A stretch of 63,387 bases of DNA, taken from Clostridia bacterium. GTDB lineage: Bacteria; Bacillota; Clostridia; Oscillospirales; CAG-272. Both the position numbers and the translations under genes were made by a program. Positions 34,832 through 42,842 of this stretch are shown in pieces. The DNA lies in the NCBI GenBank assembly GCA_017533565.1, contig JAFXHU010000018.1, forward strand, positions 1 to 63,387, read 5' to 3'. Position 1 is the first letter of the stretch; every line of letters begins with the position of its first letter. The notes beneath the pieces were generated by a model. It was given only the letters and a program-made list of their open reading frames with translations. It made no database searches and was not told the DNA's origin.

Positions 34832-35095
34832 ATGGCTAACATTAAGTCCGCAAAGAAGCGTATTCTCGTAAACCGTAGCAAGGCTTTCAGAAACCAGATG
34901 CAGAAGAGCCAGCTTAAGACCACCATCAAGAAGTTCAACGCTGCCGTTGAATCCGGTGACAAGGCTCTCGCTACCGAGCTTTATAGACTTGCTGTTAAGA
35001 AGGTTGACCAGGCAGTTGCTCACGGCATCCTTCACAAGAACAACGCGGCTCACAAGAAGTCCGAGTTTGCTCTCAAGCTTAACAAAATGGCATAA
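34832..35095 (+). CDS. rpsT: 30S ribosomal protein S20
   Basis: An 87-residue basic helical protein matching S20: MANIKSAKKRILVNRSKAFRNQ...SQLKTTIKKF, then a second helix pair ending HKNNAAHKKSEFALKLNKMA. AGGAG precedes the ATG. Codon use is strongly biased to GCT, AAG, CTC/CTT as in highly expressed genes. Single-gene unit with its own promoter and terminator. The roughly 100-base leader may hold autoregulation, but I see no known motif. Confidence 0.98.
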   Translation: MANIKSAKKRILVNRSKAFRNQMQKSQLKTTIKKFNAAVESGDKALATELYRLAVKKVDQAVAHGILHKNNAAHKKSEFALKLNKMA

Positions 35096-35108
35096 TTAAA
35101 AGAGATAA

Positions 35109-35140
35109 AGGGACCCGCTTAACCCACGGGTCTTTTTTTC
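35109..35140 (+). terminator. Terminator of rpsT
   Basis: GGACCCG/CGGGTC stem followed by seven T residues. Confidence 0.88.
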
Positions 35141-35216
35141 TTTTTTCGGCGGCTATCGACACGGGGCGGATTTCTTCATTTATATAAATCGCACGCATAA
35201 TTATTTTATCACTATC

Positions 35217-35245
35217 TTGACAATATTATATAGGTATGCTATAAT
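35217..35245 (+). promoter_or_regulatory. Promoter of the HD nucleotidase gene
   Basis: TTGACA, 17-bp spacer ending TGC, TATAAT. Consensus-like. Confidence 0.9.
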
Positions 35246-35287
35246 TTTTATAGAATAATTCTAAAATAGTTCATAAAAGGAGAAATT

Positions 35288-36505
35288 ATGGCAAAAAATT
35301 ACGAAAAGCTATCTCCCGAGCTATCCGAGCGAATAAGGGAGGATATAAGAAATAACACCCGTCCGAGCTTTGCCGCAAAGGGAAGCGACGCCCTCCGCCG
35401 CGACCCCACCGCCGACAAGGAAACCGTATGGCGCGGAGCCTACGCCCGTGACGTCGATAAAATAATGTATAGCCCCTTTTACAACCGCTATACCGATAAA
35501 ACACAGGTTTTTTCCTTCTATAAAAACGACGATATTACGAGGCGCGCCCTCCACGTGCAGCTTGTGTCGCGTATCGCGCGCTCAATCGGCTCTGCACTTA
35601 ATCTCAATCTTGATTTGATAGAGGCGATTGCCCTCGGTCACGATATCGGACACACACCCTTCGGTCACGCGGGCGAAAAGTTCATTTCGGAGGTTTATCA
35701 CGCCGAAACGGGAAGATACTTTAACCACAACGTCCATTCCGTGCGAGTGCTTGACGGAATGTTTGACCACAACCTCGCGCTTGATACGCTTAACGGCATT
35801 ATCACCCATAACGGCGAGTTTGAAATGCACCACTACGAGCCAAAGCCGATGAAAACCTTTGCCGAATACGACGCAATGGTTGAAAGCTGCTACGTCCACG
35901 AGGCAAATATCCTCACCACGCTGCCAAGCACCCTGGAGGGCTGCGTCGTCCGCATCTGCGACATCATCGCCTACCTTGGAAAGGATAGACAGGATGCCGA
36001 GTTTGCAAAGCTTATTGAAAACGACTCCGACCTCGGTGACGAGGGAATAGGCACGATAAATTCCGAGATTATCAATAATCTTGAGGTTAATATTATCGAA
36101 AACTCCTATGCAAAGCCGTATATTTGTATGGACGAGGAGCATTTCCTTGGTATGCAGGCGGCAAAGCGCACCAACTACGATATGATTTATAAGGTTGATA
36201 AGGTGCAGCGCGTCCTCGACGTGCAGGTAAGACCGCTTATGCAGAAAATGTATTACAAGCTGCTCTCCGACCTTAAAAACGGAGTGACCTCCTCGCCTAT
36301 CTTCAAGCATCACGTCGATTTTATCGCAAATCACCATTATAAGGCGAAAAAGCCGTATTTCGAGTCCACCGAGCCTAACCAAATTGTCGTTGACTATATG
36401 GCGTCGATGACCGACGATTATTGCATCGAGCTTTATCATTTCCTTTTCCCGAACGATAACGTTGACTTTAAATACCACGGCTACTTCGAGGATTTGTATC
36501 AATAA
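35288..36505 (+). CDS. HD-domain deoxynucleoside triphosphohydrolase (dGTPase-like)
   Basis: A 405-residue HD-superfamily phosphohydrolase. The first histidine is in RRALHVQLVSRIAR (His89), the HD pair is His118-Asp119 in IALGHDIGHTPFGHAGE, and the closing Asp is in RICDIIAYLGKD. This is the layout of dGTPases, which cut dNTPs to deoxynucleosides plus triphosphate; whether dGTP is the substrate is not readable. AAGGAG precedes the ATG. Single gene with its own promoter and terminator. Such enzymes also act in phage defence in some bacteria, but the context gives no support for that here. Confidence 0.88.
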   Translation: MAKNYEKLSPELSERIREDIRNNTRPSFAAKGSDALRRDPTADKETVWRGAYARDVDKIMYSPFYNRYTDKTQVFSFYKNDDITRRALHVQLVSRIARSIGSALNLNLDLIEAIALGHDIGHTPFGHAGEKFISEVYHAETGRYFNHNVHSVRVLDGMFDHNLALDTLNGIITHNGEFEMHHYEPKPMKTFAEYDAMVESCYVHEANILTTLPSTLEGCVVRICDIIAYLGKDRQDAEFAKLIENDSDLGDEGIGTINSEIINNLEVNIIENSYAKPYICMDEEHFLGMQAAKRTNYDMIYKVDKVQRVLDVQVRPLMQKMYYKLLSDLKNGVTSSPIFKHHVDFIANHHYKAKKPYFESTEPNQIVVDYMASMTDDYCIELYHFLFPNDNVDFKYHGYFEDLYQ

Positions 36506-36506
36506 C

Positions 36507-36535
36507 GAAAAAGGGTGGATTTCCACCCTTTTTTC
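36507..36535 (+). terminator. Terminator of the HD nucleotidase gene
   Basis: GGGTGG-ATTT-CCACCC stem flanked by A and T runs. Confidence 0.9.
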
Positions 36536-36563
36536 GCGCGCATACGTGAGTAATATATAATGA

Positions 36564-36593
36564 AGAAAAAGCCCGTCGTTCGCGACGGGCTTT
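36564..36593 (-). terminator. Terminator of the NIF3-like gene
   Basis: Reverse strand AAAGCCCGTCG/CGACGGGCTTT stem followed by T-rich sequence. Confidence 0.9.
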
Positions 36594-36595
36594 GT

Positions 36596-37360
36596 TTATA
36601 TTCGGTTGTAAACCTCTCCGCATTCAATGTATTCAATCTGACGCTCGGGATGCTTTTCCGAAAGAAGCTTGGCAAGGTATCGCATACCCGCGCGCTCCGA
36701 GCCTTCGTGACCAAGAACGACGATTGCCTTATCAATGCCAAGCTCCGCCGCATCTCGCGCGTACTCGCATTGACGCCATTCGCACGCCTCACCAACGAGG
36801 ACGATATCGGTTCTCTCGTCGCGGATTATCTCGTAAACCCCGCCGGGCATACCAAGGCAGGCACCGACCGTCCGCCCCTTGAAATCCGGGTTGCCCGCAA
36901 TGCGGATATGCCTTACGCCGAGTTTTTCGCGAAACAGCTCGGCAATCTCGTTTGCGCTCATCGGCTCGTCAAGCGTGAGAATGGAGGAGCCGAAATACCC
37001 CGTCGGAGTAAGCTCTCCCGTCAGCCCCAAAAAGTACATAGCACCGCTTGGAATCATATCGGGGTCAAAAAGGTGCATCGTTGTGTGATAGCGGTAAATA
37101 ACCGCGCCGCTTTCTTCTATAAGCCGAAGCTTTGCACGGTCAACGGGATTGTCCTTCGGCTCGTCGTTGTCGTCGTAAAAGGTTGGCTCGTGCGTTATTA
37201 TCAAATTTGCTCCAAGCTCGACCGCGCGGCGAATAACGCTCGGCGTTGCCCACATCGTAACGGCAACTCCCGTAAGCGGCTGGCTTGGGTCGCCGAATTT
37301 CACCGTGTCACAGGGGTTGGGATTTACGTCAAGCTCCGAAATCAATTCCCGAATAAGCAT
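36596..37360 (-). CDS. NIF3-like (DUF34) dinuclear metal centre protein
   Basis: A 254-residue protein of the NIF3/GTP cyclohydrolase I type 2 family. Metal-ligand motifs are LIITHEPTFY (residues about 55-64) and VLGHEGSERAGM near the C-terminus; the VAVTMWATPSVIRRAVELGANL segment is also family-typical, though the usual first-histidine H-HH pattern is only partly kept. The biochemical role is unsettled. Length matches the short form. AAGGAG precedes the ATG. Convergent to the HD nucleotidase, with its own promoter. Confidence 0.85.
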   Translation of the reverse strand: MLIRELISELDVNPNPCDTVKFGDPSQPLTGVAVTMWATPSVIRRAVELGANLIITHEPTFYDDNDEPKDNPVDRAKLRLIEESGAVIYRYHTTMHLFDPDMIPSGAMYFLGLTGELTPTGYFGSSILTLDEPMSANEIAELFREKLGVRHIRIAGNPDFKGRTVGACLGMPGGVYEIIRDERTDIVLVGEACEWRQCEYARDAAELGIDKAIVVLGHEGSERAGMRYLAKLLSEKHPERQIEYIECGEVYNRI

Positions 37361-37389
37361 TGTAAGCTCCTTTTTGCTTTTTTATAGCA

Positions 37390-37418
37390 ATTATATCATA
37401 AACGGCATAGACTTTCAA
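37390..37418 (-). promoter_or_regulatory. Promoter of the NIF3-like gene
   Basis: Reverse strand TTGAAA, 17-bp spacer ending TGA, TATAAT, about 30 bp before the ATG. Confidence 0.88.
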
Positions 37419-37431
37419 GCCGTTTCAAGCA

Positions 37432-37463
37432 AAAATCCCGTCGCATCTGCGACGGGATTTCTT
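37432..37463. terminator. Hairpin terminator of uncertain direction
   Basis: AAATCCCGTCGC-ATCT-GCGACGGGATTT. It has T-rich sequence on the right and A-rich on the left, so it works in both directions. No gene ends next to it, which suggests that something upstream on the right was lost. Confidence 0.8.
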
Positions 37464-37465
37464 TA

Positions 37466-37730
37466 TCCTGTAGTCGAACAAGCCACGTCGTCCTGAAAAG
37501 TACAAAAGTTTTCGACCTGGCGGCAGGGGCACGGGGGGAGAAAGGGATAGTCGAGGAAAGCCTAGGTCGTCGGCTTCGGGAGAGCAGGGACGAGGGCTTG
37601 AGGGAGAAAGATTTCAGTGCTCGTGGATAAGGGTATTAGAGAGCTAGTACTAAATATTTATATATATTTTAGGACAGAGGGCGAGGGAAGAAGAGAGTTA
37701 GGCTATATATTGGTCGTAGGAAAAAGAAAA
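37466..37730. other. Purine-rich noncoding stretch of unknown origin
   Basis: No gene supported. The + strand is strongly G/A-rich between about 37510 and 37640 (for example GGCGGCAGGGGCACGGGGGG and GGGAGAGCAGGGACGAGGGC), unlike any other part of the window, then AT-rich to 37670, then purine-rich again to 37730. No frame looks coding on either strand. Confidence 0.6.
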
Positions 37731-37854
37731 AAGCACTTTGCTGTTTAGGCAGAGTGCTTTAATGCTTTTAAATTGTTTTTTAGTTGCTAAAGACAATAAA
37801 TATTAGGTCGAAAGCTTTTGTCGTTTTCGTTTAAATTGATATTGTCTTATAACA
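37731..37854 (+). repeat. Direct repeat, left copy: duplicated rpsR 3' UTR and terminator
   Basis: A 124-bp segment nearly identical to 38605-38726 (122 bp). It opens with a terminator hairpin AGCACTTTGC/GCAGAGTGCT and continues through AATGCTTTTAAATTG, TTGCTAAAGACAATA and TTAGGTCGAAAGCTTTTGTC. Apart from the hairpin loop I count only about six differences. Confidence 0.95.
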
Positions 37855-37900
37855 TAGTACAGCTCTGCAACATATATTTATTGCTTTCATAATAAATTTC

Positions 37901-37929
37901 TTGCAATATAATGAGTTTAATGTTATACT
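37901..37929 (+). promoter_or_regulatory. Promoter of the SGNH hydrolase gene
   Basis: TTGCAA, 17-bp spacer ending TGT, TATACT, 66 bp before the ATG at 37996. Confidence 0.78.
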
Positions 37930-37995
37930 AAAGAAAAGATATAGCTAAATGTGAGCTATAATCTTATATATAATCATAAAGAAAGGAATAATATT

Positions 37996-38559
37996 ATGAA
38001 AAAAACAAAGGTTGTGCTTCTTGGGGATTCGATAAGACTTTTCGGTTATGGAATAAAGGTGCCGGAGCTTCTCGGTGAGGAGTATGAGGTGTTCCAGCCG
38101 ACTGATAACTGTAGATTTTCAAAGTATCTTTTGCATACGCTTCTCGATTATAAAAAGGAGATCGATGATGCAGATATAATTCACTTCAATGCCGGTGAAT
38201 GGGACGTTTCACGCGAATTTAGTACAGACGGCAGACCCTTTACCTCTCTCGAGGAGTATATTGACAATATGACTAGGATTGTAAAATATCTCAAAGATAA
38301 GAACAAAAAGCTGATTTTTGCAACGACAACGCCCGTGCTTGCTCACCATTATTGCAACAGTAACGAGGATATAATCAAATACAACAAAGCAATAGTTCCG
38401 GTACTTATGGAAATGGGAGTTGAGATAAACGATCTTTTCTCGCTCGTAAGCGAATCACCCTGTGATTACATAAGAGAAGATGATGCTATTCATCTTTCGG
38501 ACAAAGGAATAGAGGTAACTGCAAAGCAGGTAGCCGAGCATATAAGAGCATTGAGTTGA
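37996..38559 (+). CDS. SGNH/GDSL-type hydrolase
   Basis: A 187-residue protein with the SGNH order: block I LLGDSIR (nucleophile Ser12), block III HFNAGEWD (Asn65; the usual G-x-N-D is altered to N-A-G-E), and block V DAIHLSDKG (Asp163, His166). No signal peptide, so a cytoplasmic esterase or deacetylase is likely; substrate unknown. I chose ATG 37996 with AAAGGAAT upstream. Codon use is clearly more AT-rich than neighbouring core genes, and the gene with its promoter lies between two copies of a 122-124 bp direct repeat, pointing to acquisition. Confidence 0.85.
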   Translation: MKKTKVVLLGDSIRLFGYGIKVPELLGEEYEVFQPTDNCRFSKYLLHTLLDYKKEIDDADIIHFNAGEWDVSREFSTDGRPFTSLEEYIDNMTRIVKYLKDKNKKLIFATTTPVLAHHYCNSNEDIIKYNKAIVPVLMEMGVEINDLFSLVSESPCDYIREDDAIHLSDKGIEVTAKQVAEHIRALS

Positions 38560-38604
38560 AAATTAGCCCCTTTATCATTAAAACCCTTTATCATTAAAAT
38601 AAGA

Positions 38605-38726
38605 AAGCACTCTGCGAAATGCAGAGTGCTTTAATGCTTTTAAATTGTTTTTTCGTTGCTAAAGACAATATATATTAGGTCGAAAGCTTTTGTCGTTTTC
38701 GTTTAAAATGATATTGCCTTATAACA
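38605..38726 (-). repeat. Direct repeat, right copy: native rpsR 3' UTR and terminator
   Basis: It ends nine bases from the rpsR stop codon and contains the operon terminator, AGCACTCTGC-GAAAT-GCAGAGTGCT, at its left end. Same orientation as the copy at 37731-37854. Confidence 0.95.
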
Positions 38727-38735
38727 AATACCCTA

Positions 38736-38981
38736 TTAGTTGGATACGTAGGGAAGGAGTGCCATCTCACGTGCTCTCTTGATAGCAACGGTAAGCTCTC
38801 TCTGGTGAAGTGCACAGTTACCGGTAACACGTCTGGGGAGAATCTTTGCTCTCTCGGGAGAGATGAACTTTCTGAGCTTAGCAACGTCCTTGTAATCGAT
38901 ACCGTTTACCTTGTCCTGGCAGAAGATGCAAACCTTCTTTCTTCTGTGGGGGGTACGGAAATTACGAGAAGTATTATCCAT
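38736..38981 (-). CDS. rpsR: 30S ribosomal protein S18
   Basis: An 81-residue S18: [66 protein letters not shown]. The cysteine-containing version (CxxC plus a later Cys-x2-His) suggests zinc binding. Last gene of rpsF-ssb-rpsR. AAAGG precedes the ATG. Its 3' UTR is the sequence duplicated around the SGNH gene. Confidence 0.98.
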   Translation of the reverse strand: MDNTSRNFRTPHRRKKVCIFCQDKVNGIDYKDVAKLRKFISPERAKILPRRVTGNCALHQRELTVAIKRAREMALLPYVSN

Positions 38982-39063
38982 CGTTTTTTACCTTTCTAAC
39001 TCACGTTTTCTGTAATTCGTCCGTTACAGTGAGCCTTATAACGGACGGACGCTTTGCCTTCGA

Positions 39064-39522
39064 TTAAAAGGGAAGGCTGTCGTCGTTGGGAATTTCCTCG
39101 AATGTGGACTCACCCGCGTTGGTGTAAGAGGGAGCACCGTAAGCATCGGGAGTATAACCCGCACCGCTTGCGGCGGGAGCTGCGCCCTGACCTGCGTTGG
39201 ATGCAAACGTAACCTCGTCGGCAACGACCTCTACTGCGTAACGCTTTTGTCCCTGGTTGTCGGTCCACGCTCTTTTCTGAAGCTGACCGCAAACGAGAAT
39301 GGGATTGCCCTTCTTAAAATAGCGGCTGACAAATTCGGCACTCTGTCTCCATGCAACGATATCAATAAAATCAACCGTAGGCTGTCCGTTTTCGGTGTTC
39401 TTCGCACCGCGACGGTTTACAGCGATGGTAAAGCTACAAACCGAGATACCGCTCGTTGTCTGCTTAAGCTCGGGGTCAGCCGTCATGTTACCCATAAGGA
39501 TAACCTTGTTGAAACTTGCCAT
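39064..39522 (-). CDS. ssb: Single-stranded DNA-binding protein
   Basis: A 152-residue SSB: N-terminal OB fold (MASFNKVILMGNMTADPELKQTTSGISVCSFTIAVNRR...VDFIDIVAWRQSAEFVSRYFKKG), Ala/Gly-rich flexible linker, and the acidic tip DDSLPF used to recruit repair and replication partners. GGAGGCGG precedes the ATG. Canonical position between rpsF and rpsR. Confidence 0.98.
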   Translation of the reverse strand: MASFNKVILMGNMTADPELKQTTSGISVCSFTIAVNRRGAKNTENGQPTVDFIDIVAWRQSAEFVSRYFKKGNPILVCGQLQKRAWTDNQGQKRYAVEVVADEVTFASNAGQGAAPAASGAGYTPDAYGAPSYTNAGESTFEEIPNDDSLPF

Positions 39523-39549
39523 AGTTCCGCCTCCAATTCAAAATTTTGA

Positions 39550-39927
39550 TTATTCCTCGGTTGCTTCTTCAACCTCGGTGGTCTCCTCTGCGGCTTCAAC
39601 TACCTCTTCGGCAGCAGCTGCGGGAGCAGCCTTCTCCTCAACTGCGAGCGTCATGTGGCGAATAACGCCTTCGGTGATACCGAACACACGGTTAAGCTCG
39701 TGAGGGAAGGTAGGTTCGCTCTTAAAGGTAATGAGAACGTAGTAGCCCTCGGTTACGTAGTTAATAGCGTAAGCGAGCTTTCTCTTACCCCACTCGTTAA
39801 CATTAACATCGGTAGCGTTTTCGTTAACGAGGTTTACGAACTTCTCGCAAAGAGCCTTGTAATCCTCCTCGGAGTAATTACCGCTGATTGCAAAGAGGGT
39901 TTCGTAAGAACAAATCTTCTTTTCCAT
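39550..39927 (-). CDS. rpsF: 30S ribosomal protein S6
   Basis: A 125-residue S6 with the conserved start MEKKICSYETLFAISGNYSEEDYKALCEKF and WGKRKLAYAINYVTEGYYVLITF; the last 30 residues are Glu/Ala-rich (EEVVEAAEETTEVEEATEE), longer than the usual S6 tail. AAGGAGG precedes the ATG. First gene of the operon. Confidence 0.97.
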   Translation of the reverse strand: MEKKICSYETLFAISGNYSEEDYKALCEKFVNLVNENATDVNVNEWGKRKLAYAINYVTEGYYVLITFKSEPTFPHELNRVFGITEGVIRHMTLAVEEKAAPAAAAEEVVEAAEETTEVEEATEE

Positions 39928-40000
39928 CTTTTTTTACCTCCTTATGGTCTTTGTGGCAGTCCCTGTTGACTGCAAGGAGTCGGGCACTTGCCCGAACTAC
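39928..40000 (-). promoter_or_regulatory. Structured leader of the rpsF operon
   Basis: Two small hairpins lie in the 5' UTR on the reverse strand: CGGGCA-AGTGCCCG and GCAGTC-AACAGG-GACTGC. Many Firmicutes rpsF leaders bind S6:S18 for autoregulation; I cannot confirm the required CCG-bulge motif by eye. Confidence 0.45.
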
Positions 40001-40006
40001 CAAGGC

Positions 40007-40035
40007 ATTATAACATTTTTACCAAGGCTTGTCAA
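40007..40035 (-). promoter_or_regulatory. Promoter of rpsF-ssb-rpsR
   Basis: Reverse strand TTGACA, 17-bp spacer ending TGT, TATAAT: full consensus. Confidence 0.92.
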
Positions 40036-40284
40036 GTCCTTTTGCACATTTTTTATAAAAATCTTGAAGCGCGCTAATATATACGGCTTCATAACCGAAG
40101 CCAAAGCTCCGTGCCAAGCCTCGCGCCGTTCTCCGCGCGGCAGAAAATAACCCCCGTACCCGTGCGAAAATGCCGTCGGTATGCCTCCCGTCGCAAAGCG
40201 AAAGAATGTCCGCGCCTTCTCAACCGCCCGCCGCCACGGTCCGTAAAAAATTGCAAATACCGCAAAAGCGTAAGCCTTACCCCC

Positions 40285-40313
40285 TTGAAAAGTCGCGCCG
40301 TATGTGCTACAAT
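40285..40313 (+). promoter_or_regulatory. Promoter of the ROK-SIS-ispE genes
   Basis: TTGAAA, 17-bp spacer ending TGC, TACAAT, 26 bp before the TTG start. The stretch 40036-40284 holds no gene I can support. Confidence 0.82.
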
Positions 40314-40338
40314 AAAGAAAAAACGCGGAGGTAAAGCC

Positions 40339-41274
40339 TTGGCATACGTTGGAATTGATATCGGCGGCACGAAATGTGCCGTGGTAAAGGGTGACCTTAA
40401 CGGAATAACCGAAAAAATCCGCTTTGATACCGTCGGGCTTGACGAAACCCTGACAAAAATCTTCGACGCCGTCGGTCGGCTTCTTCCCGCCGATGCAATC
40501 GGAGTTTCCTGCGGCGGACCGCTTGACGAAAGAAGCGGCGTTATTATGTCCCCGCCAAACCTTCACGGCTGGGATAATATACCGATTACCGATATGCTTA
40601 CGGAGCGCTTCGGCATACCCGCATACCTTTGTAACGATGCAAACGCCTCTGCCCTTGCGGAGTGGAAATTCGTTGCGGGGCGGGGAGTAAGCAATATGAT
40701 TTTTCTCACCTTCGGCACGGGTCTTGGCGCGGGTCTTATCCTCGGCGGAAGGCTCTACTCGGGCACGTCGGGAATGGCGGGGGAGGTCGGACACGTCCGC
40801 CTCTCGGAGGGTGACGGACCCGTCGGATTTGGAAAGCGCGGCTCCTTCGAGGGCTATTGCTCGGGCGGCGGAATTAAGCAGCTTGCACAGATTTTCGCAA
40901 CCCGACGGCTTGAGGACGGAGAGCCTATCCCGTGGGCGGATAACGAGGGTAAAATATCCAAATTAACTACAAAATATGTGGCAGAGCTTGCAAAGGGCGG
41001 CGACCCCTTCGCCCTTGAAATATTTGAAGAAAGCGCAAAAAGGCTCGGCGAGGGGCTTTCGATTTTGATTGATATTCTCAATCCCGAGCGTATCGTTATC
41101 GGAAGCGTGTACGCAAGATGCGTGGAGCTTTTTTATCCGAAAATGATGGAGGTAATACGGCGCGAGGCGCTCGCAAAATCGGTTGCGGAGTGTGAAATTC
41201 TCCCCGCCGAGCTTGGCGAGCAAATCGGTGACTACGCCGCGCTTACCGTCGCGATGAAAGGAAACGAGGAATGA
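40339..41274 (+). CDS. ROK-family sugar kinase (glucokinase-like)
   Basis: A 311-residue ROK protein: AYVGIDIGGTKCAVVKG (phosphate-1 motif), CNDANASALAEW with the catalytic Asp, and FGTGLGAGLILGGRLYSGTSGMAGEVGHVRL. The zinc-binding CxCGxxGC signature normally following is absent (GFGKRGSFEGYCSGGG instead), so substrate specificity may differ from classical glucokinase. No HTH, thus an enzyme and not a repressor. TTG start at 40339 with GGAGG seven bases upstream; no ATG fits. It overlaps the SIS gene by four bases (ATGA). Confidence 0.9.
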   Translation: MAYVGIDIGGTKCAVVKGDLNGITEKIRFDTVGLDETLTKIFDAVGRLLPADAIGVSCGGPLDERSGVIMSPPNLHGWDNIPITDMLTERFGIPAYLCNDANASALAEWKFVAGRGVSNMIFLTFGTGLGAGLILGGRLYSGTSGMAGEVGHVRLSEGDGPVGFGKRGSFEGYCSGGGIKQLAQIFATRRLEDGEPIPWADNEGKISKLTTKYVAELAKGGDPFALEIFEESAKRLGEGLSILIDILNPERIVIGSVYARCVELFYPKMMEVIRREALAKSVAECEILPAELGEQIGDYAALTVAMKGNEE

Positions 41275-41888
41275 ATTATCTTGAATTGCTGATTGAACGC
41301 TATCCCGAGCTTTCGGGGCTTTACGACTCGCTTGAGTCCTTCGTGGGCGCGGTGCTTTTTACGCACTCCTACGGCGGAAAAATCCTCCTTGCGGGAAACG
41401 GCGGAAGCGCCGCCGACTGCGAGCATATTTCGGGCGAGCTTTTGAAGGGCTTTATCGAATGCCGCTTCGCCGACGGTGAGGATTACGAGGCGCTTTATTC
41501 CGAGCTTGGCGAGGATGCCAAAAAGCTCCAGCGCGGAATTTGCACCGTACCGCTTCCGTCGCTGTCCTCGCTTATCACCGCCTACTCCAACGACGTTGAC
41601 GCAAGCCTCGTCTTTGCACAGCTTGTTTATTCGCTCGGCAGGCGCGGGGATTTGCTCGTCCTCCTATCTACCTCGGGAAATTCGGAAAACATTGTAAAGG
41701 CGGCACGCGCGGCACGCGCCCTCGGTATCACCGTCGCTTCGCTTACGGGCGAGGGCGGAGGAAGGCTTCGGGAGCTTTCGGATATTCTCATCACCGCGCC
41801 CGCATCCGAAACCTACCGCGTCCAGGAATATCACCTGCCAATCTACCACGCGCTTTGTGCGGAGGTGGAAAGACGGCTTTTTAAGTGA
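41271..41888 (+). CDS. SIS-domain phosphosugar isomerase (GmhA-like)
   Basis: A 205-residue protein with GKILLAGNGGSAADCEHISGELLKGF, the signature of sedoheptulose-7-phosphate isomerase-like SIS proteins, then LLVLLSTSGNSENIVKAARAARALGITVASLTG and a histidine/glutamate-containing C-terminal helix (VQEYHLPIYHALCAEVE). It acts on phosphosugars in the cytoplasm. Coupling with the upstream ROK kinase by ATGA suggests a shared pathway of sugar phosphorylation and isomerisation. The exact substrate is not determined by sequence. Confidence 0.87.
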   Translation: MNYLELLIERYPELSGLYDSLESFVGAVLFTHSYGGKILLAGNGGSAADCEHISGELLKGFIECRFADGEDYEALYSELGEDAKKLQRGICTVPLPSLSSLITAYSNDVDASLVFAQLVYSLGRRGDLLVLLSTSGNSENIVKAARAARALGITVASLTGEGGGRLRELSDILITAPASETYRVQEYHLPIYHALCAEVERRLFK

Positions 41889-41894
41889 GGTAAT

Positions 41895-42782
41895 ATGCGC
41901 TCGGTAAAGGAATTTGCAAACGCGAAAATAAACCTATATCTCTCGGTAAGCTCAAAAAGAGAGGACGGCTTTCACGGTATTGACACCGTAATGCACACCG
42001 TCTCGCTTTGTGACGAAGTCACAATTACCCTCGCGGGTACGGGAAAAAGAACGGTAAGGCTTTCGCTCGACGGCGGAAAATGGCTTCCGACCGACGGAAA
42101 AAACATCGCCTACGCCGCGGCTATGCTCTTTATGGAGCGTGCGGAGCTTAACGCGGAAATACATATTAGGCTCGTAAAGCGCATTCCCGTTGCCGCGGGT
42201 CTTGCGGGCGGGTCTGCCGACGCCGCCGCCGTGCTTCGCGGAATGAATAGGCTCTTTAACCGCCCCTTTACCGAAAGGGTGCTGCTCGGCCTTGCCGCCG
42301 AGCTTGGGAGCGACGTGCCGTATTGCCTTCTCGGCGGTACTGCGCTCTGTACGGGAAGGGGAGAGAAAATCACCCGCCTCCCCGACAGTCTTTCGCTCAA
42401 TACCGTGATTGCCGTCGCGGGCGAGTACGTGTCAACCCCCGCCGCATACTCCGCGCTCGATGCGCTTTATTCCGACTTTGACGGAAGCGTCCCCGTGAAT
42501 TGCGGAAACTCGCTCGACGAGCTGCTTGCCTCTGTAAAATCGGGAAGCCTTAAGGTCAGCCGACTTTATAACATCTTTGAGGCTGCCGTCCTCCCGACCT
42601 GTCCGGGTGCGGCAATGATAAAGGATAGGCTTTCGGCTCTCGGCGCGCGCTACGTTATGATGAGTGGCAGTGGACCGAGTGTTTTCGGCATCTTTGATAC
42701 CGCCGCCTCCGCCGAAGCCGCGGCAAAGGCTCTCGCGGGCGAGGGAATTACCGCACACGCGGCATACAGCGTTAAAAAATAA
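41895..42782 (+). CDS. ispE: 4-diphosphocytidyl-2-C-methyl-D-erythritol kinase
   Basis: A 295-residue GHMP kinase of the MEP isoprenoid pathway. The start AKINLYLSVSSKREDGFHGIDTVMHTVSL is diagnostic; the ATP loop is PVAAGLAGGSADAAAVLRGMNRLF, and the C-terminal GHMP motif is MMSGSGPSVFGIF. RBS GAGG lies just upstream, six bases after the SIS stop, so it is the last gene of the ROK-SIS-ispE unit. The organism thus uses the MEP and not the mevalonate route. Confidence 0.97.
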   Translation: MRSVKEFANAKINLYLSVSSKREDGFHGIDTVMHTVSLCDEVTITLAGTGKRTVRLSLDGGKWLPTDGKNIAYAAAMLFMERAELNAEIHIRLVKRIPVAAGLAGGSADAAAVLRGMNRLFNRPFTERVLLGLAAELGSDVPYCLLGGTALCTGRGEKITRLPDSLSLNTVIAVAGEYVSTPAAYSALDALYSDFDGSVPVNCGNSLDELLASVKSGSLKVSRLYNIFEAAVLPTCPGAAMIKDRLSALGARYVMMSGSGPSVFGIFDTAASAEAAAKALAGEGITAHAAYSVKK

Positions 42783-42798
42783 AGCCTACGCTCAATGA

Positions 42799-42838
42799 TA
42801 AAAGCATCACCCAATCCTGCGGGTGATGCTTTTTGCTT
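42799..42838. terminator. Bidirectional terminator
   Basis: AAAGCATCACCC/GGGTGATGCTTT stem with flanking A and T runs, between convergent ispE and the glycosidase-like gene. Confidence 0.9.
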
Positions 42839-42842
42839 TTAA

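Noticed and set aside
35288-36505. dGTPase-like gene as a defence gene
   Set aside because: Single gene with housekeeping-style promoter among ribosomal genes; no defence neighbours.
37432-37855. CRISPR array or transposon ends around the 37-38 kb repeats
   Set aside because: Only two long copies in direct orientation, no spacers of constant size, no inverted ends and no transposase or cas gene.
39997-40794. 265-codon reverse-strand frame over the rpsF promoter and ROK gene
   Set aside because: It overlaps a consensus promoter and is antisense to a clear ROK kinase; no start with RBS in the free part 40036-40300.
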